From Bugulina stolonifera (lineage: Eukaryota; Bryozoa; Gymnolaemata; Cheilostomatida; Bugulidae), in NCBI GenBank assembly GCA_935421135.1, contig OW285189.1:8887072-8951071 (forward strand): a stretch of 64,000 bases of DNA. Reading direction: 5' to 3'. Made by a program: the position numbers and the translations under genes. Position 1 is the stretch's first letter, and every line of letters begins with the position of its first letter. Positions 37,401 to 48,268 of this stretch are shown piece after piece. The notes below the pieces were generated by a model. It searched no databases. It was not told where the DNA came from and worked only from the letters and a program-made list of their open reading frames with translations.

Positions 37401-40400
37401 TCACATGACTTGGCATGGTACTGCTGTATTTCATTAACTGATCACATGACACATATAAGTAGAACAAGGTGGATATTTAGTGTTACCTTTGAGTGTCTGT
37501 CTTGTTCATCCGAATTATCTGTAAATCTTCTCTTTCTCTACAAGAACACACAGAATGAGTGTATGTGTGTACTACTACAGTGTAATACTGTAATACTATA
37601 GTGAGTGTATGTAATACTATAGTGAGTGTATATAATACTACAGTGAGTGTATATAATACTACAGTGAGTGTATATAATACTATAGTGAGTGTATATAATA
37701 CTACAGTGAGTGTATATAATACTACAGTGAGTGTATATAATACTACAGTGAGTGTATATAATACTACAGTGAGTGTATATAATACTACAGTGAGTGTATA
37801 TAATACTATAGTGAGTGTATATAATACTACAGTGAGTGTATATAATACTACAGTGAGTGTATATAATACTACAGTGAGTGTATATAATACTACAGTGAGT
37901 GTATATAATACTACAGTGAGTGTATATAATACTACAGTGAGTGTATGTAATACTACAGTGAGTGTATATAATACTACAGTGAGCGTATGTAATACTACAG
38001 TGAGTGTATATAATACTACAGTGAGTGTATATAATACTACAGTGAGTGTATGTAATACTACAGTGAGTGTATGTAATACTACAGTGAGTGTATATAATAC
38101 TACAGTGAGTGTATGTAATACTACAGTGAGTGTATATAATACTACAGTGAGTGTATATAATACTACAGTGAGTGTATATAATACTACAGTGAGCGTATGT
38201 AATACTACAGTGAGTGTATATAATACTACAGTGAGTGTATATAATACTACAGTGAGTGTATATAATACTACAGTGAGTGTATATAATACTACAGTGAGTG
38301 TATATAATACTACAGTGAGTGTATATAATACTACAGTGAGTGTATATAATACTACAGTGAGTGTATATAATACTACAGTGAGTGTATATAATACTACAGT
38401 GAGTGTATATAATACTACAGTGAGTGTATGTAATACTACAGTGAGTGTATATAATACTACAGTGAGTCTATATAATACTACAGTGAGTGTATGTAATACT
38501 CAACTAAGTACTTACTGGTCTCTCATTCTGATCAATCTTTCTGGGATCAAACTGTAATTGTAAGGGAATCGATAGTAACATATATTGAGGAGAAGAGTTT
38601 ATTTAACATAAATGTATACTATGGTGTGTAAGTGCAATAATACATTTCTATTACCAAGGGAGCTCCCCTTGATAACAAGCATTAGCCACGCTCCCAGTCT
38701 CACATTGCTTTCGTTTATGAAATGCAGCTTCATATGAACCAGTACAATTTCCGAATACGCCTAAATTCATCTACAGATAATGAAAGAGTCCTGACTAAAA
38801 TGGATTCTTTTAGATATCAATATATGACAAATGGTATGATTGGATACTATGAAGTACAGTGTACATCACAGACTACTTGTACTTGTATATATCAGCATAC
38901 AGTGTACATCACAGACTACTTGTATATATCAGCATACAGTGTACATCACAGACTACTTGTATATATCAGCATACAGTGTACATCACAGACTACTTGTATA
39001 TATCAGCATACAGTGTACATCACAGACTACTTGTATATATCAGCATACTTACATCTTCGCTCATGAGTGATGGAGGTCTCTCATTGGGTCGTCTGGGTGG
39101 TCTCGGTTCTCTTGGTGGAGACCTCCATCCCCGTGATCCTCCCCGGTTTCTACTAAACCTATTAGGCCTAGACTCTCTAGGCTCCTCCCACATTTCAGGT
39201 CGAGGACCACGGTGAGTATCCCATCTTCCACGGGGACGTGGACCCCATTCTCTATCAGGTGGTGGACCCCGTGGACCAAATGATGGCCCACCTCTTCGTG
39301 GACCAAAGTTATCAAATCCCCTAGGAGGGTGACCACCGCGTGGGCCATCTCTAGGATTTGGTCCCCTTGGTCGAAAGTCTGAAGGCGGTGGGCCTCGTGG
39401 CTGCCATTTCCCTCTACTACTAAACTGACCTGATGTAAAGGAATAAACGATACATTCTATAAGATAATTACTTTTATATAGAGGTTACACTCACTGAACA
39501 GAATTATTCTAACAACGTTACATGAGACCCTAATAATAATAATAAATGTGTCAATTCTTCTAACATTTGACCAGAGATGACTATACGATTACCTCTTGGC
39601 GGTGTGTCAGAGGGTGGTGGATGTCTGGGTGTCCCTGGAGAGGGTGGAGCATTGTGTGAGATGGAGTAGTCAGATCTGGATAGAGCAGGTGGAGAAGATG
39701 TACGAGCAGGTGCATGCCCCGGGGTTGCTGTTGGTGCTGGAACTGGGGCTATAGGAGGAACAGATGCACCTACTAATCATAAAAAATCATATTGAATACC
39801 CTACCATCTACACTGTAGATCACATACCATATACCACTACAAGACATACTATACTATATCATATAGTTATATACCACTACAACACATTGACCCATTTCAG
39901 TATGCACTAGGGCTATAAGCACTGCTCTATACACCATCAAAGAAAAACTGTGATGTAGTCTAAATATTTACTAGACACTCGTATTACGCTGCTCTGATAA
40001 CTCCAACTTGTATTAAAACTGGGCCTAGCATGAGGAAAATTATGGTAATTACAGTCTTACAAATCCTAACTAGATGTAGAATCATAGTCTGGAATATTAC
40101 ATGCACCTGCATACATTGATTTTAAGTGCAGTGCACATATAATATCGTATGGTGCAGTATTGTATAATACATTAACAGAAGGGAGCAGGCGTAGCCTAGT
40201 GGTATGGGCTCCGGTGAATCCCAGGTTTGATTCCCATAAGGGTCATTGGTGGTGTTAGAAAGGGCATCCAACCTGATAATGCTCCTGTGCTACAATAGTT
40301 AACTTTGCCATTCATTGGTGAAGTGCCTTCTCCACCCCAAATTAGAAAAAATGCAGATCTCTTTAGATCTTTACATATTTACCTGGGATTAATAGTGGGA

Positions 40401-43400
40401 AGCAAAATTGGTAATTTTTTTTATATAATATTATAGGTTGTTTCCAATTGTTAATAGGACTGTAAAATGCGAAAGCAATATAGCCAATCGACTTACCATA
40501 GTTAGGAAGAGCATGAGGTGAGACACCAGAAGCAGCTGCAGCCTTGTAGGCAGCAGCGTAGTGATTGGCTGCGGCTGCTTGGTAGTAGGCATGTGTGGGG
40601 TCCACTGGGGGCACCTGGTAGAGGAGTGACATATTAGAGTAGGTGCACATATTAACACAATACATAACAATAGATCATGTGGATTTATTTAAGGTTTTCT
40701 GTAAAATATTAATTAATTTTAGTATTCTTTCACTTAAAGAACAGCAAGTTGGAATATTTTTAAGTGGTAAACCTTGTATCAAAAAGGAAGTACTGAGAAG
40801 CATGTATAAGTCTATTACTAAAATAATATCCATCATTAACCAAAATGGGCACTGCCCGCATGCTAGTTAGCATCACCAGAGCTTACATGTTGTATAATTA
40901 GGCCATTGAACTAGTCTATTATTGTTAGTTTTCACATATAACCTAAACATAGAGCTATACCTGTGGAGCAGCAGGAGTGGGAGCTGTGGCAGCACGGTAT
41001 AAACTGGCAGGGTAGGCAGCAGTGTTAGGTGTGGTAACAGCTGCACTTGCCTGACTTCCAGCACTATGGGCATACTGTGCCTAGAATCATATCAACCATT
41101 TAAAACTATTACATGGTAGCAAAGACTTGGATGAAAACACTGCTCCATGCTTTTTGATATATCGACAACAAGCACAAAAATTACAAAATGTTCAGTGTTC
41201 GGCTTATATATCACTCCATAACACTCATGGGTGACAAAATCTAGTAACTATCTTATCAATGGGCCTGTTTGATGATTACTTCAAAGCCATTCAATGACAC
41301 ATGCTAGTCAACAACTTCCTTAAAGGGGTTATGACATGAGGTTCATGTCTATGTTCAAAGCAGCATCTTTTACTTAGGTTTATTGCATTTGTGCTACTAT
41401 AAGAAGAGTTGTGTTCTCTTGCCTATGCTTGACTCATTAGGGCTATTCAATGCTGATCCAAACGCGACTTTGTTATAAAAACGCAACTGCGTGCTTTATG
41501 TCATATAGAGAAAATTGTTGAATTCAAGCTGTTTGCATAGAAAGAGTACAGTAGTGAACAAATGAATTCACAGGATTTACTAATATAGCAGTAGGATAAC
41601 TTGTGCAAGTTTTTGAATTTTTCTGGGCTTTACTTTTGCTGGCAATAACTAGCTGCCTTTATTGGTAGGTCCGGTATTTCATCTGGCCACACCATAGAGT
41701 TATCTCCCCTAGAGCAGGAACTCCCGTAAATTTTGTGATGCCACTTTTCATTCCTGGCGGCCATGATGTGTTGGGGTAGTTACCGTTTGTTTACATTAGT
41801 TACCTACGCGCTGCTATGATTAGTTAGTCATTTAGTTAGTAGTCCAAATTTGTTTTTACTAACAATTATCTAAAATTTTTTGTTGCACACATATCTTCCA
41901 ATTATTTCAGACCAACATAATTATTATATTTATCATATTTTGTAACTTTGATAATAACTGCATGGTAATTGCAAATATTGTACATTAGTATATTAGTACG
42001 TCACAAAATTATTATTACACAGCTCCTAGTTCTAGTTATTTTGGCTTTCAGTAGGCAAGATTACTTTACTTAACAGCTGTAGCATTAAGTAACACTTTTA
42101 CCTCAAATTAGAATACAGCTAAAGCTACTGTAGTTGTTAATTGTCCTACGTCCTATGGATTATCCTGGTATCATATGATTGATAGAGTATAAATACTAAT
42201 AGGTGTATTTCTATATGTAGAACAGATTTGCAGAAGTTGTATATTACAAATAAAAACATTTATGTAGACAGACAAAACCAATTCATAACATGGAGTATAA
42301 ATGCCAATATTTTGACCAAATCTATTTTAAATATTTACTGAATAAAAATAGCATAAGAACTCTTATTCAATATTTAGAAGTCACTCCTTGCCATTCTTAG
42401 GAATAAGATCAGCCAGCTCTTCAAAATTCACAGCATCAGCACAGATCAATATTCTGTCTAGTAGACCTATATTAGGAAATTGATACCAGATAAATAAATG
42501 CTTCACGCTTACCACACATGAAACATGTTCAATGCCTACTGTCCTACCATAACAGTACAGCTATTAGTAGTTACATGATTCTTGCCAAATTGGCATCACA
42601 TTATATCAGAGTAAAATAAAGTACGATTTCGATAAGACATATATGTTGATATAGTTGATCACTCTGGATGTTACCTATGAATTAAATCCATAACAGCTCT
42701 ATAGGCCTAATAGACGACAGAAATCTACCAAGTACATTCTCACACATATATACAAAACAACAAGCCTTAATTAAATCAAGCATCTCATTTTAACCGTGAA
42801 ACCCATTTCTAATTGGAAAGCAGTTGTTACAGTTTGTGTGCACGAGTCCCAGGAAAAGAGTTCATAATCATAACCTACTTGATGGGTATGATGGATGAGC
42901 ACCACACATAGAGTTGTGGCAATGTGCATCGTGGTATCCAGATTTCACTTCAATCTCCAACCTATAGATAAAAAAATCAATGCTACAACTCAACCTGCAC
43001 CTATTCTATTGCAGGTAGAAAGGCTAGGAAATTTGTGTTTAAACAAACTGTTACTAAGAAATTAAATAAATGACGTAGGCCTATAAACTTGCATAAGATT
43101 ATTCAATGTTCTACATTATAATGTTTAATGACTAATTAACAGCCCTAATAAATTTAGATTTTTCCTTCCATATCATCTTTCCTTTCAGTTATAGTTTAGC
43201 TTGAAACCATTCTAAGATTATGCTAAGCTGGTGTAGATCTTTGATTATAATGAATTTAGGCTATTAACTGCGCTATGCAATTAGATACTACAAAGCCTCG
43301 GAATCAAACTATAGACAGGAATGAACAAAGGAAAGTTCACATCTGCGAAACAAAGTCATAGTTTATAGATTTCTTAAATAAATTTCCTAGCAATATAAAG

Positions 43401-45886
43401 TTAGCCTATACTAACATTCAAAGTAATGCTGATAGGCCTATAGCACAATTACAATAATTATAATCATAATAGGCCTATTACACTTATTATCACAAAAAAA
43501 TCAATTTACAATCACAAATATTAATGTTATAAAATAATTATATAAATATAATCAGTTCAATGATGAATATGTTCATGTTGATTAATAGTCTATGGAAATC
43601 ACCTGAATTAATAAAATAATAGTTAGTAGGTATAGTCACTGATCTGATGAGTGAGTGTTTTTGATCTGTGACTATTGTAATAAATTGCTAGTGAGTCGCG
43701 ATCACAACTTCACCTGATAGTATTACTATATTTACTACGTAGTAGTAGCCTATTACCATTACTATAGGTACAGCAGTGACAGTGGAGTGAGCAAAGTTAA
43801 TTTAACTCAGCCTCAACCAATCAATCAATCAATCAATCAATAACAGTACCGAGAGATTCCACTATTACTAGATAAATGAATGTGCTTATTAATTTTAAAC
43901 AATGATACTTGCTATAACTTCTGGGCTAATTAAAATTATTATACTATTTATTATGGAGTAAATTTTTAATTTTACAACAACAATATTTCTACAACAATAA
44001 TTTAATAGAATAAATAACTACTAATAAGAATTGAATTTATTTCATTGTCTTTCCAGTTCCAACTCACAGCAACCGTACTGTATTCCTACTAACCACACTG
44101 TTAGTCCAAAGAAACCCAAAGTATACTCTTGCAATTACACCAATGTTAACTCATTCAGTACCAGCTAATTTTAGAAAAACGAAGCATATTTATGGGCCGA
44201 CTCTATCTGAACCGCTTAGGCTACATTAAATTTGATTATAGATCTGGAATCAGCTCGTCTTGTTCTAAAAAATTGGTCTGTTTCATATTGATAGCTCTAA
44301 TAGCAAAACAGATATAGAGGGTGACCCAGAGCATATATAGCAACACAATTGCTATTGTCGAAAAATAGTAAAATATCATGAATTTCCCACTTCTGCCTAC
44401 ATATCAGTATTTTGATGAAGGTTTAGTATTTTTCAAAATATCTGACTGCTGAAACTCTAACACCACACATTTTACACACAAAAACTGTTCAGTGGCATGA
44501 AGTATGAAGTGTATAAAGCTGAACCACTAAATTATAGAATTCCTACTGCTGAGCTACTGGCCACCCTGATATTTCAGCTTAGGACCTACATGCAGGCATA
44601 TTAGTAGCTATTTCCTGCAGCTACTCTAGTTCTGGGGCTTATTGGATTATTTATAATCAATCCCAAAGCTTGAAGGATTAATAGGTTTAGTAATTTGCTT
44701 CTTGTTGTAAAGGTGGTTGTACAAATTTGGAGTATAATTCTTGCGTCGGATATATCCGACACTGGTACTGAATGAGTTAACTATATGAGATTGTATAACT
44801 ATTGTTCCAGGAATGCCATTAGACGTACAACTAGCTCCATGCTCATTTCTTGAAATAAACAGAATTGTCCGCGTGCTATTCAAAGTCCTTTATGGGTAGA
44901 TAATTCTGTACAATAAGCCTATCATGTTAGCGATTAGAGATTTTAATACCCAATAACATGCGGTTTTATTTTGGTTAACCAATCAACGCCTTCACAGACT
45001 TTCTACTGATATACGCTGCCGCGCTAGTCGGTTACTAGTATTATTTGGTCGAGTGAACATTCATTCTTATTTCTCTGTAAAGTCCTATTTTACAAAGAGA
45101 TTTTTAAAATCACTATTATTGTGAAAAAGCAAAGATGTTACTGAACAGTTTAGATATAAATTCAAAACATTTTACACAAATAGTATCTGTAAATAACAGC
45201 GTTGAAAAGTTTTATGTTTTATATATAATTGTAATGGTAACTAATGTAAACAAACGGACGAAATCCCCATCGCATCATGGCCGCCCGTGGGGAAAACTGG
45301 CATCAAGTGACCAATCGGCGTTTAATAGCGGAAAATTTTTGAGTTCCTGCTCTATGGGGTGTTACCTCTATGGGCCACACTATATACAGCGGTTATCATT
45401 GCGTTATTCTACATGCCTATACATTGCGTTGTGGTCTAGTTGTTCTAAATATAGCCCGGAAGCCGCAAGCATAGGGTAACTAACAGCACTAGAATAGTAA
45501 ATATCTAGGCACTCAATATATTGTGCCACTAGATAGCTGAGTGCGTCTTAATGCTACCTGAAAACACGTGGCATAACCCCTTTAATATAAGCATTCACTA
45601 TACAGTACTTCACAATATAGCTTCTCACTTTGACCTGCAGTTTATCTTGCTATGAAACACTTTGACTAGACCTAACAGTATAAAATACCCTGAAACTTTA
45701 ATATCCCGACGCTAAGGAAGTAAAAAGTCAGGAGGTAGTTACCTGGTAAGCAGCAGCATAGGCAGCATAAGCTGCAGATCCCGCATCACCGGCACTAACA
45801 GGTGGGTAAGGAGTAGCGACGCCTAGAGGTGGTGGTGCTGCTGCACCAGCAACTGGTGGCCATTGTGAAAAGTTGTATCCACTCAT
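31435..45886 (-). CDS. Multi-zinc-finger (U1/matrin-like), RG-rich nuclear protein, 22 exons, about 964 residues
   Basis: Exons in transcript order: 45886-45743, 41080-40961, 40614-40497, 39769-39593, 39429-39053, 38551-38516, 37537-37487, 37241-37128, 36730-36671, 36269-36227, 36011-35875, 35492-35385, 34935-34735, 34456-34367, 34129-34028, 33862-33701, 33134-33041, 32908-32807, 32529-32423, 32322-32251, 32112-31671, 31472-31435 (TAG). All phases agree. Residues 1-127 are Ala/Tyr/Pro-rich, 127-186 Pro-rich, 187-312 RG/PRG-rich as in RNA-binding proteins, and RKRR near 325 is a likely nuclear signal. From about 365 to 800 come eight finger-like motifs, e.g. YYCTVCRKNIKKG/HLRGRRH, VCDICVCKYND/HFLTSRH, FKCEDCDVRLDEEH/HLKSKSH, FCTICSQFF. 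The tail is acidic with VDDTAAD-type repeats. This resembles ZNF326/AKAP8/ZNF318-class proteins of RNA processing, but I cannot assign an orthologue. The ATG at 45886 follows a 36-base leader in its exon. Confidence 0.85.
31671..32112 (-). repeat. Acidic repeat-rich coding exon of the zinc-finger protein
   Basis: This 147-codon exon encodes repeated blocks of the types GDSVEGAG and TAVDDTAADDTAAD. The DNA repeats CAGCAGTATCATCT-type units on the + strand. It is the acidic tail before the last exon. The long + strand frames opposite it are shadows. Confidence 0.8.
37570..38500. repeat. 21-bp minisatellite filling a zinc-finger gene intron, over 40 copies
   Basis: A 21-bp unit (AGTGAGTGTATATAATACTAC) is repeated more than 40 times with a few TATATA/TATGTA variants. 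It occupies nearly the whole intron between exons 38551-38516 and 37537-37487, beginning about 15 bases from one and 35 from the other. The 318-residue + strand frame (VYNTTVS repeats) is an artefact of a unit length divisible by three. Confidence 0.97.
38853..39052 (-). repeat. 35-bp minisatellite starting at the donor of the RG exon
   Basis: About five copies of a 35-bp unit containing CAGCATACAGTGTACATCAC abut the donor of zinc-finger exon 39429-39053. On the minus strand the intron opens GTAAGTATGCTGATATA and each unit repeats GTATGCTGATATA, so each unit carries a weaker GTATGC donor-like copy. Confidence 0.9.
40181..40340 (+). mobile_element. tRNA-derived SINE
   Basis: A pol III promoter is visible: A box TAGCCTAGTGG near 40192 and B box GGTTTGATTCCC near 40224. 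It is followed by the tail AGAAAGGGCATCCAACCTG, which is common in animal SINE families. It lies in the zinc-finger gene intron between exons 40497 and 39769, antisense to that gene. Confidence 0.75.
42381..42961 (-). CDS. Possible last two exons of a gene inside the TTAA element
   Basis: Exons 42961-42879 and 42466-42381 (TGA) have CTATAG and ATATAG acceptors, a GTAGGT donor and matching phase 1. They encode about 55 residues: a Cys/His-containing part (LEIEVKSGYHDAHCHNSMC) followed by SLLDRILICADAVNFEELAD and a charged end. I recognise no family. It could be the tail of a transposon gene, a captured host exon pair, or chance; no upstream exons were found. Confidence 0.35.
43817..43842. repeat. 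ATCA tetranucleotide microsatellite
   Basis: Six or so AATC units within the TTAA transposon. Confidence 0.85.
44150..44776. mobile_element. Nested 627-bp TTAA-flanked MITE
   Basis: TTAA at 44146-44149 and 44777-44780 flanks perfect 15-bp inverted termini CTCATTCAGTACCAG / CTGGTACTGAATGAG. It lies inside the larger 41324-45581 element, so it inserted later. It holds a minus-strand stretch (44396-44236) with an acceptor and a 53-codon frame encoding a hydrophobic segment and an acidic end, which may be chance in AT-rich DNA. Confidence 0.8.
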
Positions 45887-45922
45887 AACAATCGGTGGTT
45901 GGGTGCCTACATACAGTATGTC

Positions 45923-46804
45923 CTGCAACACGTAGATGTACATATTACTAACACAGATGTTGACAACATAGCACTAGCGTCGATGTACCCTTCTACAATT
46001 CCCCATTCACACAAATGCAATTAGTCACCACATGGAGAAATCAGTTAGGCTATTAATTATTAAACACATAGCTTGCAGTCATTTGGCAAATAAGTGTAAA
46101 TACATGACAAGCTTTGCGAGCTAACATTATAATTTCAGATACAAATATACTACACAGGCCTGATACTTTGCTGATGAGACCGCTACTGAAAAAATATGTC
46201 AGGCCAGTCACCAGTGTTGGGCATGAATATACAGGCCTACACTAACGCTCAGGCATAAATTAAATAGGCTAGATAATCATAATCATATTGACATTTATTG
46301 AAAATGAAATCAGAATAGTTAGAATTTTAAAGTAAAAGTATTATATATTAAATATTGATTATAATTATTATTACAATATAATATTATATTATATGTAACA
46401 TTATTGATTACACAATATTTTAATTTATAAAATTTAACTTATCATTATTATCATAATCATAATGATAATATTATAAATATAATTATAATTATTGTTATAA
46501 TAAAAATAATTTAAATTCAACTTTAAAAAGAGTATCGCATAATGTTAAATATAATTATAATAATTATTAAAATGAAGTTATAATAAAAATAAATATAATC
46601 ATCATTATATTATTTATATTAATATTATTAATAATTATAAATAATAATAACTATTTATTTTTATTATAATCATAATAACTATTTATTATTATTGTCGCAT
46701 AATGTTAAATATAATTATAATTATAATAATCATTAAAATGAAGTTATAATAAAAACAAATGTAATAATCATTATATTATTTATATTAATATTATTAATAA
46801 TTAT
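45923..46804. other. AT-rich spacer with a tandem duplication
   Basis: This lies upstream of the zinc-finger gene. No gene seen. From about 46300 it is almost pure A/T. A block at about 46518-46625 is repeated at about 46697-46804 (both with TAATGTTAAATATAATTATA and ATTAATATTATTAATAATTAT). The retrotransposon inserted at the end of the second copy. Confidence 0.7.
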
Positions 46805-47133
46805 TGTGATATTCTTGCTCTTGAGGCTCGGCCTAAATAGCAGTATTGAGTGATTTAGGGCTTTTAATGATATTTTATTTGTAACCTGGAAAGAAAAAAA
46901 TGAGTATGAGCGATAAACTCAAAAACTGATCAACAGAACAAAAATCACCTCTTTATATACATGTAGTTATGCAAATTAGGACAACCTTATTGGTCCATGT
47001 TATGACCAATAAGAAGATAGAGATATTTATAATCTCGAAGATAATAATAATAAAGGGTTATGATATATAAAAAAATAAGGTATTGTATCTTTGAGATTAA
47101 AGGAAAAAAATGGCAGCAATCAAATCTATTACA
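46805..47133 (-). repeat. 3' LTR
   Basis: 329 bp with TG...CA ends (TGTAATAG...ATATCACA on the minus strand). It contains a perfect 10-bp inverted repeat CTTATTGGTC / GACCAATAAG (46986-46995, 47004-47013), i.e. two facing CCAAT boxes that could serve as promoter elements. Five differences from the other LTR. Confidence 0.95.
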
Positions 47134-47137
47134 GTTG

Positions 47138-47147
47138 CCCCCACTTT
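47138..47147 (-). promoter_or_regulatory. Polypurine tract
   Basis: AAAGTGGGGG on the minus strand, four bases before the 3' LTR, the expected plus-strand primer site. Confidence 0.7.
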
Positions 47148-47379
47148 AAAAAAAAAACACGAATACACAAGTAGAATGTATATTTTTTTTTTTTTTAAAG
47201 TACATCTCATAGATTTGACGAAGTGAACAGCATGTGACAATATTCGCAATCATGGTACAAATAAATCTATTGTCAGGTATTTCTATTTTGTATATATCGA
47301 TCTTCTTTTCTTTTGTAGACTTATTCTAGTGTTTCTGTTTGCTGTAAGTAATCGCCATCAAGGTTATACATGATCAATG

Positions 47380-48258
47380 AAGATTATAGATACATTGTCT
47401 TCATCAGTTGAAGATCGGGGTGAATCGTCATCGGGTTATAAAAACTGAGCATTAGATGAAGATTCCAGGTTCATTATCTTCATTAGCTGAAGATCAGGGT
47501 GAATCGTCATCAGGTTATAAAAACTAAGCATAGGTGAAGATTCCAGGTGCATTATCTTTATCAGCTGAAGATCAGGGTGAATCGTCATCGGTATATAAAA
47601 GCAGACCATAGATGAAGAATCCAGGTGCATTATCCTCATCAGCTGAAGATCAGGGTGAATCGCCATCGTGTTATAAAAACTGAACATTAGATGAAGACTC
47701 CAGGTTTGTTATCTTCATTAGCTGAAGATCAGGGTGAATCGTCATCAGGTTATAAAAACTAAGCATAGATGAAGATTCCAGGTCCGTTATCTTCAACAGC
47801 TGAAGATCAGGGTGAATCGTCATCGGTATATAAAAGCAGAGCATAGATGAAGATTCCAGGTGCATTATCCTTATCAGCTGAAGATCAGGGTGAATCGCCA
47901 TCGTGTTTATAAAAACTGAGCATTAGATGAAGATTCCAGGTTCGTTATCTTCATTAGCTGAAGATCAGGGTGAATCGCCATCGTGTTATAAAAACTGAAC
48001 ATTAGATGAAGATTCCAGGTTCGTTATCTTCAACAGCTGAAGATCAGGGTGAATCGTCATCGGTATATAAAAGCAGAGCATAGATGAAGATTCCAGGTGT
48101 ATTATCCTCATCAGCTGAAGATCAGGGTGAATCGCCATCGGGTTATAAAAACAGAGCATAGATGAAGATTCCAGTTGCATTATCTTCATCAGCTGAAGAT
48201 CAGGGTGAATCGCCATCGGTATATAAAAACTGAGCATAGATGAAGATTCCAAGTAAAA
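47380..48258 (-). repeat. About 80-bp minisatellite, 11 copies, in the retrotransposon 3' region
   Basis: Eleven copies of an approximately 80-bp unit (core GCTGAAGATCAGGGTGAATCG on the + strand) lie between the integrase end and the 3' LTR. Each unit carries a similar stretch of minus-strand reading frame (IHPDLQL motif), but stop codons and frame changes break it into small frames. It is not an envelope gene that I recognise. Confidence 0.95.
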
Positions 48259-48268
48259 AAATTTACTT

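Larger units (their letters stand above)
41324..45581. mobile_element. 4.26-kb DNA transposon with TTAA target duplication (piggyBac- or Kolobok-type)
   Basis: TTAA at 41320-41323 and 45582-45585 flanks termini AGGGGTTATG and CATAACCCCT, a perfect 10-bp inverted repeat. Inside, long imperfect inverted arms continue: 41690-41815 (CCATAGAG, AGAGCAGGAACTC, GCGGCCATGATG, GTTTGTTTACATTAGTTA) matches the reverse complement of about 45240-45390. The element sits in the first intron of the zinc-finger gene. No recognisable transposase frame is present, so it is non-autonomous or badly decayed. TTAA duplication is the hallmark of piggyBac and Kolobok superfamilies; which one cannot be told without a transposase. 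A smaller TTAA element is nested at 44150-44776. Confidence 0.8.

Noticed and set aside
37601..38557. 318-residue VYNTTVS repeat frame on the + strand
   Set aside because: Product of a 21-bp minisatellite lying in an intron of a minus-strand gene.
44236..44396. Terminal exon encoding a membrane segment inside the nested TTAA element
   Set aside because: Acceptor and a 53-codon frame exist, but hydrophobic text in AT-rich DNA is often chance and no partner exon was found.
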